A stretch of 64,000 nt of DNA from Heterocephalus glaber (GCF_000247695.1 NW_004624732.1:44906101-44970100); one strand, 5' to 3'; positions 12,506-24,940 are shown, numbered from the stretch's first letter. Numbers and translations are program-made. Notes: generated by a model from the sequence alone, not told the origin.

Positions 12506-12687
12506 CTCTTCATATTGATTGATTACCTTGACTTGATAAATCAGTATCTATTATGTGGCTATGAAAAGCTAAAAATGAACAGTAATCTCTGAGCCTAATA
12601 AATGAACAAAAAAGCTTTTCAATAAAATATGTTTGTATCCAAGGTATCATAATTTAATATTTATGCTTTCAGAGTACTTCACATAAA

Positions 12688-12848
12688 GCTGCCATGGTGA
12701 TGCACTCCTGTATTCCCAGCTCTCAGGGGGCTGAGTCAGGAGGATTGCTGGGAAGTTGAGGCCAGCCTGGGCTACCTAGTGAGTTCAAGGCCAGTCTGAA
12801 TTACATAGTGAGAGTGTGTCAAAAAAACCCACAAAAAAACAAAAAAAC
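12688..12848 (+). mobile_element. B1 SINE (7SL-derived) with target-site duplication
   Basis: The element has the 7SL/Alu-like head (CATGGTGATGCACTCCTGTA), the CCCAGCTCTCAGGGGGCTGAG segment, and the B1-type internal duplication: GAGGCCAGCCTGGGCTAC and AAGGCCAGTCTGAATTAC about 29 nt apart. It ends GAGTGTGTC plus an A-rich tail. Flanks AGAGTACTTCACATAAA (12671-12687) and AGAGCACTTCACAAAAA (12849-12865) form a duplication with two mismatches. B1 is restricted to rodents, which supports the host assignment. Confidence 0.93.
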
Positions 12849-12865
12849 AGAGCACTTCACAAAAA

Positions 12866-14290
12866 CATTTTCATGGATGCAGAGAAGATTTTATTATAAA
12901 TGAACAGAATGATGACAATGAGATATTGTTATTGAGAAAGCCAATTAATAATTCACAGTAATTAATTATTCGAAACATGTCTGACCTGTAACAGTGTGCA
13001 GACATACCAATTTTCTCAAGATACTCTTTACAGTAACATCTCATGTTTACTAATGGAAATTATCTTTAAAATGTTATTGCTAGTTTGGATGCTTATTTGA
13101 AATTCATTCAAAACAACAGTGTGAGTTTTCATAGGGACAATCTACTCCTGTGCCTTTTTGCCAAAAGTATGAGCTATTTTTGTGATGCATTTCCCTTTCT
13201 CCTGAAGCTAACATTCACCTTTTATAAGTTTTTAATCCTTTCTTTGTCCATGACAACTGCACTATGAGGCAGAAGCATTCACTGGCTTAAATTTCTCTCA
13301 ACTGATTTTATTTTATTAACTTTAAGCCTAGATTATTAATTTGCAACATTTTCTTCATTCTCTTCTGTAGCTCTCTTATTCAACTTTTCCAATGCAGTAA
13401 GCAATTTTGGAGAGAAAGGAAGAAAAATATTTTCTAATAAAGCAATTCTTTTTTTCCCCAGTCTCCAATCAGCTACAAGGATATATGGCCCCACAGCATT
13501 TTATGCACAAACTTAGAAGTGCAAAAGCCTGATATTATAATGATAACTTTTCACTATTACGCCCAAGACATTTAGGAGTATTCATATTATCATTAAAGTC
13601 TTATTTTAATTTATAATGTTTTCACAAATGAATATGTTAACACATTTCAGTTTGGAACAGCAAAAATACTTGTCTCTGAAACTTTAGATTTATTTCAAAA
13701 AGTTAAGATCTGTAAACATAAATTAATTTTTAATTTACAATTAACATTCAATGTAACATTCTATATTTATTTTCTTTTTTTAAAAGAAACTTTGTATATA
13801 TAAAACAAAATCTACTTTATGTGCTTTCTTTTTTAGACCATAATGCAGAAAGTAGGTGAAAAAAATCAAATTATATAGCAAGATTTCCAGTGAAACAAGT
13901 TTGCTCATCCTTAGTTTGTCTCCTGCAAATGAACGTGTATGAAAGAGTCCACCTACTGTTTCAGTTACCATGGATTAACGCAGTTCCACTGAATGATTCT
14001 GGTAACCCAACCTTCAATTTTCTGGGGTTTGAACTTTAAATTACTGTTTACAGACATAATTTAACAGCTACTACAAAGGTTTTTAAAAAATTTTTAATCA
14101 TATGAATTAATTGCTAGGGATTCCTTTTTTTTTTTTTTTTTTTTTAGATTTCTACTAGGAGTGATCTAAAGTATAGAAAATATAGATGAGCCCAAGGGAA
14201 TTAAAGCACAAAGGTAATAGGACTGGCCACACTCGACCTTGCCCACCACATTGAGATTACAGCTACAAAGCATTAATTTAAAATTTCATC
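12866..14290. other. Gene-free AT-rich stretch with poly(T)
   Basis: No gene recognised. A T-run of about 21 bases ends at 14146. It may be the reverse-strand tail of an old retroposon, but I cannot identify its body. Confidence 0.55.
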
Positions 14291-14293
14291 CTT

Positions 14294-14353
14294 GCCTCTT
14301 GCCTTGCAAGTGCAAGGTCCCGAGTTTGATCCCCAGTACCAAAAAAAAAAAAA
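14294..14353 (+). mobile_element. 5'-truncated ID SINE
   Basis: Only the second half of an ID element is present: TTGCCTTGCAAGTGCAAGG, B box GAGTTTGATCC, CCAGTACC and a 13-base A-tail. The A box and head are missing. Confidence 0.85.
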
Positions 14354-16455
14354 TCCCAAGCAATCATGACATTATCTAGTATTACATTGTCTTAAGGATA
14401 TGACATGTATTTCGTAGTTGTCTATAGCCAGGCATTGATCTGAGGTGAACATAGCTTTAAAAGATCCATTGTATGTCCAAATCTTAAAGTGAAACAGAGG
14501 CAAATCAGAAGGTAATGAATATATTAAGAGACTATTTGATCATCACTATGGAGTTTACAAAGAACATCAAGTTCATTAGATACAGTGTTTGCCAAAAGAT
14601 AAGAGTTTGGTGAAATTTAGTGAGTCTGAAACTAATTTAGTGTGGCTTGACCAAAACTGGTTAAAGAACAAAATACAATATACTAGAAACTATCAGAATA
14701 TGTCTCATATTCACAATTAACTTAATTGCTGTTGGAATTTTTATTCTGTGTTTGTGTGTGTGTGTTGTATGCTCTGTAATGCTTTTTAACGTGTTTAAGA
14801 ATGGTGTGAGAAACATTGGCTCAGGATACTTAAATTATATTTGTGTTACAAAAAATTCTTACTATTCCTATTTATCTTCTTAGAAATATGTCTAGCACAT
14901 ATAATCACATATATACACAATAATAATGTTAACACATTTCAAGACTTAGTTTTTAAAAATAATTTCCAGAAATGTGCCCAGAATATGGCAGCTACCTATA
15001 ATATTTAGTATTAGCCATTGTTGCTCTTTTAACAATAAGTGTATGTATGTATTTTACTAAAACCTTTTCTTTGTTATTTATTCCAGAACAAACTTTTTTA
15101 CATGCTAAAAAATGGAGGAGAAAATTCAGCATAACTACATTTACTCTTGGTTTACTATGTTATCAGATTAGTGTTTGGGGATATAGGACAATACTTTGTT
15201 ATTTATCATTCCAGCATCATACACTTCATAGATTATAAGAACAACTATTAACCATTTGAACAAAATATAGAGGAAAAAAGAAGTTAGACAACAAAAAGTA
15301 AGGTCACTTCTGAAATGAATCAGAGAACTACCTAGTCCATAATTCTGAGAGTTCGTTAATGGATGGGTCTCCTAATGGATGCAGTGTGAAGTGTGGCTGG
15401 ATGTCTGGATAGCACAGCCGAGCTTCATTCTCACAGAAAGTTGCATGTGTTTCTTTTGCTGCACTCCACCCCTTCTTTTAAAGAATTAATACCCATGAAT
15501 AAAATGGATCATGTATTAATGGTTTCAAAGGTTGGGGAAAAGTGACATTTTTAACTCTTTAGGGACAATGTAATACTTAACATACTTACTGAGAATCTGC
15601 ACATGGCCTACTTGTTCCCATTTCTGACATGGAATCTTCGATGTGACTAGTGAGAAGAGAAATGTATCTTTGTTTGTAGCCAAGATTTGGCTTTGTTTGT
15701 TTCTATAATGTGATACGAACAGGACAAAGCCAGATAAGTACAAAGAAATAAAGGAGAATGGTTCAGTTCATAGAAAAGGCTCAGGACTGGCCGGAGAACA
15801 AGGAAATACAGTGAAACAATGGATTCAGTAACTGATCGGGCTCACTGTGGAGAAACAATAAGGCGAGAAGTAACAGAGGGGAACAGATTTTGGATGGCTT
15901 TTGAATACTTTTCTTACCATGTGATGAAATGGTTGCTTAAAGCAGTTGGCTGCATTTAATTATTTTTATTTCAAATTTTTAAAAAAATATGGTTACTTCA
16001 TAGACACATTTATTTTCCAACATCAGCTCCTTAGTAGTATAATATAGAATGGCTCATTAGCAATGGAAAATGGGCTTAACATCGTGGCAGGAATGTTCTG
16101 AATAATGTTTTTAGATGTGGAAGAAGTTAGCAAGGGAGATTATAGAAACTCTTGTTTCCCCCTGGAGAACTTTAAACTAAGTACAACTTTTTATTTAATC
16201 CACAATTTCACTCAAAATTCATCCTCATTTACTGGTCCATGCTCATTTACTGGCTGCCTGTACTAAATTGTCCCCTTTGTTCTACCTTATGCAGTCCTTG
16301 CTTGGAAAAGAGAATAGAACCATGGCTTAGATTGGAGTCCGTGGGTGCTGGCCTAGCACACCTAATGCCTATATTGTACCATATATCACTGTGGTTTTCA
16401 ATTTATTCTTCTCATTTCTCATTTAAAGGCATTGGATTATCACACTGGTTTTATA
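14354..16455. other. Gene-free AT-rich stretch
   Basis: No gene or clear repeat. A short TG-rich patch occurs at 14750-14766. Open frames at 15047-15238, 15525-15743 and 16239-16469 match nothing I know. Confidence 0.6.
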
Positions 16456-16459
16456 AATG

Positions 16460-16545
16460 TGGTCTCTAGTTCAACAATACCAACAGCACCTGAGAAATTG
16501 TTAAAATGCAAACTCTCACATCCTAATACCAATCAACTGAGAAGA
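16460..16545 (+). repeat. MER5A-like (hAT-Charlie MITE) fragment
   Basis: AACAGCACCTGAGAAATTGT followed by TAAAATGCAAACTCTCA and CTAATACCAATCAACTGAG follows the MER5A order (CATCACCTGGGAACTTGTTA, GAAATGCAAATTCTCA, GACCTACTGAATCAGA). MER5A is nearly palindromic, so strand is nominal. Confidence 0.6.
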
Positions 16546-16811
16546 GCTCACAGATCAAGTATGTATTGATCTTCCATATGCTCAGATATGGCAAGTTCTA
16601 CCACAATGGAAAGGATTGCATAATTCAGTGGACACCTGAAAAGCATGATGAGAACAACAAAACAACTATAAAAGTGAACAACATTCCTTACCTGGTATTG
16701 TCCAGAGCTCATTAAGAAACAAGTTTGCAAATTGATGTTTGCTGACTCTTACATATTTCAAAAGAACCAGTTCATCCTAGACAGCTCAGAGGATAAATCG
16801 TTTACAAAAAG

Positions 16812-16895
16812 TCAACAGATTCAGTCAGCAAGTATTTATGGTGTGCCTCATATGTTGTCATGCACTGTGCTGGGCAAAAAGAACACTCTGAAGAA
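16812..16895 (-). repeat. L2-type fragment
   Basis: CAGCAAGTATTTATGGTGTG, then CCTCATATGTTGTCATGCAC, then TGTGCTGGGCA resembles the reverse L2 3' motif (CAACAAATATTTATTGAGC, then CTACTATGTGCCAGGCACTG). Confidence 0.55.
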
Positions 16896-16899
16896 GGCA

Positions 16900-18725
16900 G
16901 CTATGAGACCACTATGACAGAGTTAAAAAGAAAATCTCAACATCTGAATCAGGGACTTATCTTTACCTACTGATGCTACCAAAACTCCTTTTTAAAATTT
17001 CTGTTAGCTTATATTTTGCAGGTGGAATAGTCTTTCCTACCAGAGAGACAGTTCCATCCCCCCAATAAATTTTTCTTAGCCTGTCAGTATGTTTACTAAG
17101 AATCCTATCTTTAGGGCGTTCTAAAGAAAGACAAACTAAAGCACCAGAAAGCAAGCAGCTGAGGTGTTTGCATGTGGCTCTAACTCAGATCTGAAGGGTA
17201 AAGCTGAAGCATCGGCCACAGCTGGAAGAACAGGGAGCAGAACACTGGCAATGGGCAAAATGGTTATTCATTTCCTCTCGTGATCTCTCATCTTTCATTT
17301 TTGTGAATCTCAATACATAGTTGAGACTTTTCCAGATTCACAATCAACTCTGATTATCTGCCTCCTCTCTCCACTTTTCCCTTTTTAGTTTCTTGGATGA
17401 TGTTATAGGAGGAAGATAAAAACTATTTGGCATGGAACATTTTTGCCTTTCTTTAATTTTTTTTAGGTCACAGTATTTGTCTAAGGTTTGGCAAAAAAGA
17501 AGAGAATAAGAAAAAGGGATAAAGAAAGGAAGAAGGTTTGGTTTCTTGTCAAATATGTTTTTTATTTCTGACCTCATATAAAACTTTACAGTGCATCCGG
17601 ACATAGTATTTGCACAATTTCAAGCAGGTAGTGATCTTTTTGGTGAGAAAATTATTTTAGAGTGTTTACTCCCCCTTATTCTGTCATGATTTCATAGTCT
17701 TTTATTTTTCTATTTTTCCTTGTGACTTAATGTGTATGGACAATTTATTTTAAGGAAACAGCCCAGCAATAGTTTGATTGCTTTAAGCTACTCATAACTT
17801 TTTGTTTACCTGAGCATCAAGTCTTAAATACTCTGTAATTAGTCTAATCCTATGCATGAACACAACAAGGTCAGTATAGTTGTTGAAAATTTACTAGTAC
17901 AGGATACTGAGAAGCACAGCTTGGTCTATAGCCTAACAACTCCATCTTACATGAAGCCAGTTTCTTCTTCGTCCTGCACAGAAATTTCCTATGGTCTGCT
18001 ACAAGTCATATCCTGTTAAAGAGATTTGTCAAAAAATTAAATACGGACTAAAAGAGATGTGGCTAGATTTAGATAAAAACACAAACTCCAGGATGTAAAT
18101 GAGAAAGAATAAAGCAAATGACAGAATCACAGTACACAGAATCCCTATTTTACTCATATGCAGAGAGACAAAAAACTCTGAAAGACTGAAATAATTGCCC
18201 AACTCTTACATGGAATAAGAATGACTATGAGGTTCTACACCTAGATTCAGAAACAAAATGCACAAAGATAAGACTTGAGGTGAAATGACTTGGCAGAAGC
18301 ATGTGTCAAAAGAGACTTAGGCATTTAGTTGACAATAAGCTCAGTAGAAGCCAACAGTAATGTGGCTGCCAAAAAGGCTGATGGCCCTGAGGCTGTGTTA
18401 ATCATGTTGTGCTTGAATAAGGGAAGCAACAGTATCACTCCACTTGGTGCTACACATAACATTTGAAGGGTGTAGTCAACCCCTTGGGCCCCACCTGGAT
18501 CCATTTGTAAAGAATGGTGACAAATAAAAACAGTATGAACTGTAGCAGTCAAGGAATAGCTGTGAAAAATGAGAATGCATACTTTTGAAAAGTCTTAAGA
18601 AAGCCTGGTACTTTGAATAAACAGACTTATCCACAAGGGATTAGACTTATTTACATGATCAAGAAATAAAAGAAACATGCTTCAGAAGCCTTGATAAGGG
18701 TAAACTGGAAAAATAATATAGGCAT
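16900..18725. other. Gene-free stretch
   Basis: No gene recognised. The 75-codon minus frame at 18325-18552 and the 86-codon minus frame at 17344-17604 match no protein I know. 17850-18010 has somewhat higher complexity but no recognisable family. Confidence 0.55.
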
Positions 18726-18734
18726 TGAAGTTGG

Positions 18735-18905
18735 ACCAATCTAGTATAAAATTCTCGCTTTAGGGTTACTCTGTAAGCTAAAAAAGTTTATTTTCCTCTT
18801 CTTCCCCACTTTTTCTATATTCAAAATATGACAGAATTTTCTACCTTAGTGATTTTCTGTGAGAATTAGAAATAATGCACTCATAGTACCTAACATATTG
18901 CTTTT
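18735..18905 (+). repeat. MIR SINE remnant
   Basis: A diverged MIR: TTTATTTTCCTCTTC, then AAAATATGACAGAATTTTC, then GTGAGAATTAGAAATAATGC, parallel to MIR (AACCTCTCTGTGCC, CTGTAAAATGGGGATAATA, GTGAGGATTAAATGAG). Confidence 0.55.
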
Positions 18906-20211
18906 CGGGATATGTACTCAGAATCCACAAAAGCTAGAATAGACTCAAAGATATTTAGAGTATAATGAGAAGAAATGAAAGAAATTATGGTAACTGAAAA
19001 TTTTGGAGAGACTGATGGATCAAAGAAAATGTAGAAAGCCAGAAATGGAGTAGTGATTCATCAAATGTCATTGAGGTTTGCTTTGGATGCTGGGAATTAT
19101 GATAAATATCTTATATGCTGGCTGTACACATAGAAAAAGAACACATTAAATACAAAACTAAAACAAAGAATACTTGTTTCTTCTTTCAAGAAATTATCCA
19201 GACTTTTTTGTCTTAAACATTCTGTAAGTATCTAGAAAGAAGACATTTTCCTTTAAAAAAACCAAAAAACCTCATTAAAAGTCCACTTTAGAAGCCACTA
19301 GTATCATCACTGAGTAGGAAGAGTATATAGAGGGTTAAAATTATGTGAATTTTATAAAATTTTTTCTTTATATTTTTCACCTAAGCAATTTATTCTAATT
19401 TATTCCATAGTTCAAAATCAACTTTTGTCACCCTGCTAGAACCCCCCTTTGTTTTCTACTCCGAGGACACAGTTTTTCAAGTTATATTCAAAATGCTTTC
19501 TTTCACACAAGCTTGTAGCAGGTGACCAGTATCAACAGTGTTCACAACCTTTCTCTATAACTGAGAACTTGAAATTGTGTCAGGGATAAAGAATACTTCA
19601 AATACAATCCTTTACGTTATCTCCAAAAACTACTTGAAATATTAAAAATTTCATCTTTTTCAGTCCACATGTAGAAATTCTGATGTTATATCAAAGCAAA
19701 CTCCCAGCAAAGCTCACAGTTGCTCAGGAACATATACTAGTGGTCTTCCTGAATGTTGAAGGTAGGTCATTTGGTAGGAACCAAAAAACTCATACCAATC
19801 TTTAATGAAGACAGTGCTTTCCATTTTTAAATAGTTACTTTAAAAACTAAAGAAATGTATCCTCATGATGACATATTCCATATGTCTTTTTTTTGTGAGT
19901 ATATTCTGGCACATGTTCATAATATGGTGCATTAAAAATTTGTTTAAAATTGAACAAACGAATGGTGCTTGCTCTAACACTGATTCTCATCGTTTTGCAT
20001 TATAATGTTTAGGGAAGCCTGAAGCTAGCATTGTGCAAGCCCTCTCTCACCAGAAAATTGAAAAACAGAAAGTCTATGAATGTAGCTAGGCATCGTATTG
20101 TTCAAAAGCTCCTCAGGCAATTTTTATGTGAAGATAGGATTGCAAATAGTTGTAGTAAATAATCACATTTATTTTTCTGAAATCTCTCCTCTTCCTCAGT
20201 ATAATAGACCC
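18906..20211. other. Gene-free AT-rich stretch
   Basis: Nothing recognisable beyond short A-rich runs near 19250. Confidence 0.6.
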
Positions 20212-20631
20212 TGTCTTTGTTACTTTTCTCAATACTGAGACAAAATACCCTGCACTGAAAGTGAAGGAGGAAAGGTTTATTTCAACTCACAGTTTGTAGA
20301 GGTTTTAGTTCGTAATCAGCTGGCTCCAAGGCAGGGTGGCATATGACATGGACATTGCAGAGGAGAGACAATCCATGGCAGGAAGAAGGCAGCAAAAGCA
20401 GCAAGGACAAGCCCTTATAGTCTATCTCTTATATTCTATCCAGGCTCCCTTAGAACTCTTACCCAGGGTGGGATACTCTTAATTCTAGCATCGCACAATG
20501 AATCAATCTCAGCACCATATCCTTAATCCCATATCACATACTCTAGATCCAACCTATTCTGAAAAGTTTCACCTATGACCACATGAGGCTTTGAGGGGAC
20601 TTCTAGATACAAACCCTAACAGACTTTTGCA
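20212..20631 (-). mobile_element. MaLR-type solo LTR (ERVL-MaLR)
   Basis: In reverse orientation this follows the rodent-style MaLR LTR. Its 3' end is at the left (CTTTGTTACTTTTCTCAATA, then GAGACAAAATACC). The internal AAAGGTTTATTTCAACTCAC block follows, and the 5' end is at the right (GGCTTTGAGGGGACTTCTAG, ending CCTAACA). No internal retroviral gene flanks it, so it is a solo LTR or fragment. Other copies lie at 24941, 48310, 56191 and 61272. Confidence 0.8.
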
Positions 20632-20813
20632 TACCCTACATGAGGAGTGCATAGTTTCAGTATTCCAAAGATCACAGCTTTTATATTTGTACTTGAGAAT
20701 TTTCAGACAAGCAATTTTTCCTAGCAGTTAGATGAACGAAAAGATATAAATATTCTATTTAAAAACTATTATTTCTTTTGTTTGATACTCAATAATTTCA
20801 ATCTTCAGAGTTT

Positions 20814-20921
20814 GTTTGTTTGGTTTTTTTCCGGTACTGGGGATTGAACTTAGGAACTTGCTTTTTTGAGGCAGGCTAAGCTAAATTCCCCTGCATTCAC
20901 CACTGAGCTAAATTCCCAGCC
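20814..20921 (-). mobile_element. ID SINE with internal head duplication and 15-bp TSD
   Basis: The minus strand reads GGGCTGGGAATTTAGCTCAG, then about 22 nt later GGGGAATTTAGCTTAG again, then CCTGCCTC and the B box AAGTTCAATCCCCAGTACC. The head region including the A box is thus present twice. Exact flanks CAATCTTCAGAGTTT at 20799-20813 and 20922-20936 mark the insertion. Confidence 0.92.
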
Positions 20922-21414
20922 CAATCTTCAGAGTTTTAACTAATATGTAAGGCAGACTTCATGATCATTCTTATTTTAATTTTAAGGGAATTAAATATGT
21001 AGATGAGGGTTGGTTGGTTTCTGAGGGCAAAGGTTATTTTTTAATTTTAAAATTTCTACTCATATGTTCCATATACCAAGAAGCATATCTGGCATTAGTG
21101 GTTTTCTCAACAAGTATTTATTGAATGAATGCATGGTCTCTCCACCATGGACGGAAAGTCATGCTTAATTTGAGATCACAAAGCAAAAAAAATCACACAT
21201 CTAATGAATTAGGTCTGAATTTTCCCTAAGAGAATTTCTAACTAGTAGGTAGAATATTTTAAAAGAAATTATATTATAAATTCCTTTAGGTTGGGCATCC
21301 TTCCTCTCACTAATCCATAGACCTCTCATTCCTCTTCCTTCTCTTCAGTCACATTTGTTCAAATGTATTTCTTAAATTTTATAGGCATTTAAGCCTACAA
21401 GAAGTTTTTAAACT

Positions 21415-21545
21415 ATAGTTTCTGGTCTAGAAATATCAGTATCGCTCGCTAACTTGTTAACAATATTAATTCTCAAGTAATGTGAGGCTTAAGTCCCTCT
21501 AGGTGATTTTAACACAACTGTAAAGATTGAGAACAACTAATCTGA
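21415..21545 (+). repeat. MER5A-like fragment
   Basis: GGTCTAGAAATATCAGTATC, then CTAACTTGTTAACAATATTA, ATTCTCA, and the end CTAGGTGATTTTAACACAAC plus GATTGAGAACAACTAATC, parallel MER5A including its terminal GAGAACCACTG motif. A middle portion is missing. Confidence 0.6.
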
Positions 21546-22294
21546 GAAGGCCTTACCTGGTAACAGCTCTCTCTTGTAATATGCCTTACAACAACAACAA
21601 AAAGTCAAAATAACATACATCAGTTACCCCTGTCCTACTCCTGTAATACTTACAGAGCCAGAATCTCTGCAATCGAGTTTTAGAAATGTGGCTTTTTGGT
21701 CATTCCTTCTCTCCTTGCCCACAGAGCAACTATCAGGAATTTAGGCTAATGGTAGCAGCAGGGTTGATTTTGGGGAATGGTCTGTCTGGGTGATTTCTGT
21801 AGCGTTGATCACAGCTTTCATGTTTTGTAAATGCAAGAAGCAGTAGGGGTGATCAATCATATTGGAACACTGAATTGTTTAATTCTTTCTTCACTATGTG
21901 TATTGATTCCCATTTCCTTCCTTGGTTCTGCATAAGCCTCCCGAATTTTACCAAGTTTCAGTCTCAGTGGCAAGCCCAGTACGGGTAACGTAGAATAGGT
22001 CAGAAATATTCTAGATTTATCTTGGTACAAACCAATTAAAATGCCCTTTGGGATCCCACAAGAGTATGGCACTATGAAAACTTGACACTTCTTTTTCTTG
22101 GTCTTCATATCCCTTGTACTGAATATGCCTAGCATCATATTACTATTTTGGTTTTCCACTAAAAAACTTGCTAATTAATTTATATTAATGAAGTTATAAA
22201 TACTTTCACAATTGCTTTGTTCTATAATCAGATGCCAAGCTAAACATTCATGGCTTTCCAGATTAATGTGTAAACGTTCTGTGCCACACTGAAT
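21546..22294. other. Gene-free stretch
   Basis: No gene or repeat recognised. The 100-codon minus frame at 21857-22159 matches nothing I know. Confidence 0.55.
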
Positions 22295-22313
22295 AACCTG
22301 AAGTAAATTCTTT

Positions 22314-22399
22314 TTTTTTTTTTTTGGTACAGGGGATTGAACTCGGGTCGTTGTGCTTGCACAGCAGGCAGTGAAACCACTGAGCTAAATCCCTGGCCC
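22314..22399 (-). mobile_element. ID SINE with perfect 19-bp TSD
   Basis: The minus strand reads GGGCCAGGGATTTAGCTCAG, TGGTTTCACTGCCTGCTG, and B box GAGTTCAATCCCCTGTACC, plus a long A-tail (T-run to about 22324). Flanking copies of AACCTGAAGTAAATTCTTT at 22295-22313 and 22400-22418 are identical, indicating a young insertion. Confidence 0.96.
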
Positions 22400-22418
22400 A
22401 ACCTGAAGTAAATTCTTT

Positions 22419-23345
22419 CATTTCCTGATCATTCTAAGTAAACCAGCTTAAACTCCACCTCCTCTGGAGAGTGTATATATTGTCCAGAGAAGTCTAGAGG
22501 TGGTCGTTTTTCCAGGGTATTCACTCCTGAAAGAGCCCAAGTGCTGTTTATGTTAGAAATAAAAAAATCAAAGAATGATTATACTGGAAATACTATCATA
22601 AAGACACTCATAAAACATATTCAGTGCATACTTCCTAAAGTATTACTTGCCTTAATGTACTATTAATCAAATTGAAATAAGCTAAACTTCCGTGCTGTTC
22701 TTTTTCTATTCAAATAAAATTGGCTTCCCCCACAAAAAAAAGGTTTGACTTAAGACTGCAAACAGAAGAACAAAAATCCACACATAAACTTACTACAAAA
22801 TAAAATCTTTCCATCTTTGTTCTCTTAAATAAATTCCTACATGCAATCAATATAACATACACTGAAACAGTGGTGAAAACAAAAGAGTAGAAACTTAATT
22901 CAGCCAAGATGATTCACATGTTTGTTTCACTTAAGTATCACATAAGTCAATGTGTAGTTTATGTAAAGTAATGAGTATGGCAAAGATATTTGTACAATCA
23001 TTTAATATGATGTGTATATAACAAATGATGGGAGTTATTGAAATCAATACAAGTATTATTAGAATAAAATTGCAACATATTTTAACGCTTTTTTGGTTTT
23101 TAAATGAAATTGTGAATCTTTAAACATAACTATTAGAGTAAAGAATTAATAGAAATTTCAAAAGATCACATCTTCATGATAAGTTCTAATTTCTACAAAT
23201 TAGGCTTTGTGATGAAAAAAATGAGAATTTTATTTCCCTTTCAATATACATGTTATGATCCTATTGGATCAAAATATTTTATCTTATAATAAAACAACTG
23301 AATAGTAATAATTATTAAGGTACTTAAACTGACATATCCTGATTT
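22419..23345. other. Gene-free AT-rich stretch
   Basis: No gene or repeat recognised. The open frame at 22710-22907 is AT-driven and unassigned. Confidence 0.6.
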
Positions 23346-23358
23346 AAGCAAAGTAATG

Positions 23359-24116
23359 ATAAAGGCTAGCTGGAATCCTATATGCCTCACTTATCTGTAT
23401 GTCGAGTTCTTTTTCCCTCCTTGGGAAGTTTTCTGCCATCACTTCTGGGGACAGTTTTTTTATGTCATCTGCACTCTCTCCCCTTTCTTCATTGACTCCA
23501 ATCAGTCTTATGCTATTCTTCTTTGCATCGTCTAGCAGCTGCTGGATTGATTTCTCGTGTTCCCTTACAATTTTAAAGCATTTTTTCTTTTCCTCCTCAC
23601 TAATTGCAATCTTATCTTCTATATGTGAAATTCTATCCTCACATTAGTTCATTCTTCTGCGCAGACTTTCAATGGAGTTTTTAATCTCTTGGAAATCTGT
23701 TTATATCTGTTTTATGGATTCCATTTGTTTCCTATGTTGGGATTCCATCATGTTCCTCAGATCCTCTATTTTTTTATCTGTGTCCTCTCTAGATTTATTA
23801 ATCATGTCTTGCACCATGAGCAAAATCTTTGCTGTTATCTGAGTAATTATTTCTGATTTCATTTTTCCCAGATCCTCTTTTGTTGCCAGTTCAGAGAGTT
23901 CAGGTGGTTGGGTATCAGAGTGTTCCATCTCGTTTCCCTTTGGGGTTGCTGTAGGTGATCCAGAAGTCTGTTTTTGAGACTTGTTTAAGTGTCTTTTCAT
24001 TTCCACGGTGGGGGGGGTGCTTCTGGCACCTACGCAGCTCACTTTCTCTGCCCTAGGAGCTTGGGATGGCAGTGGGGGAGCTTCCTTCCAGGTTCTGGGA
24101 CTGGCTGAGCTTCTCT
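23359..24116 (-). mobile_element. LINE-1 fragment: 5' region and ORF1 N-terminal two thirds, no 3' end
   Basis: The minus strand encodes L1 ORF1p, an RNA-binding trimer. The frame at 23701-24042 includes SPTATPKGNEMEHSDTQPPE, LATKEDLGKMKSEI and the start of the coiled coil (NKSREDTDKKIEDLRNMMES). Interrupted frames continue through KSIQQLLDDAKKNSIRLIGV to PRREKELDIQIS near 23395. The sequence then leaves L1 with no ORF2, 3'UTR or A-tail. Flanks AAGCAAAGTAATG (23346-23358) and AAACAAAGTAATG (24117-24129) match at 12 of 13 and could be a target-site duplication. Homologous sequence is at 35942-36600. Confidence 0.9.
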
Positions 24117-24264
24117 AAACAAAGTAATGCATACATATATTACTACCATTATTAATTCATGAATCTTTTTCTTTGAGCAGAATTTATATATTTATTTTTA
24201 AAGGCATTTGTTAACAGCCAAAGTAGATTTTATGTAATCATGCAAGTTTTCCCTAAATTTGATT

Positions 24265-24352
24265 TTTTTTTTTTGTACCAAGGATCAAACTCAGAACCTT
24301 GCGCTTGGGAGGCAGGCAGCAGAACCACTGAGCTGAGCTAAATCTCCCGGGT
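24265..24352 (-). mobile_element. ID SINE with 5-bp A-box duplication
   Basis: The minus strand reads GATTTAGCTCAGCTCAGTGG, in which AGCTC is tandemly repeated in the A box, then TTCTGCTGCCTGCCTCCC, B box GAGTTTGATCC, TTGGTAC and an A-tail. Flanks CCCTAAATTTGATTTT at 24251-24266 and 24353-24368 are identical target-site duplications; the last bases of the left copy merge with the T-run. Confidence 0.94.
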
Positions 24353-24940
24353 CCCTAAATTTGATTTTGAGGAAGGAGAAGAAAGAGGAAAAGCCAAAAT
24401 AAAAGACAATATAAGATGAAGGATAGGGAAATTTGTGAATTTTTTTGTTGTTCTTCCCTATGCTTTTATTATACACTCACTCAACACTGCAACGTGCTAC
24501 CAATATGATATCAAGTTAAACAAAATTTAAGAAGTTTTAAATGGGTATATGACAGGTTTAGATATGCTGTAGATGTTGCAGCGTGTCTGTTGTTTTGATG
24601 TTCTTTAGAGAAATCTGATCTAGCTTTCTGCCTTTTAAATCACCATATTGGACAATGACTGCTGCGTCTTCAAGGAAGAGGAGTGTCATCAGCTAAGTAC
24701 ATATCAGTGGAATTGCAGCAGAGAATGAACGGATGTTAGGGCTGGTGAAAGTCAGGACTCACGGGATAGTGCTTTTAATAGGCTTATAACAAAATTTGCA
24801 ATATGAGAAGAATCAATTCCATATTCCATAATGCAAATAACTGGGAATCAAGGGTATCTCAGTACTGAGCCATTTGCTTTATAAAGGAGTACCTTACAAA
24901 CAAATCAAAAGAAAAAAGGCCCCTTTAAGTATATATAAGT

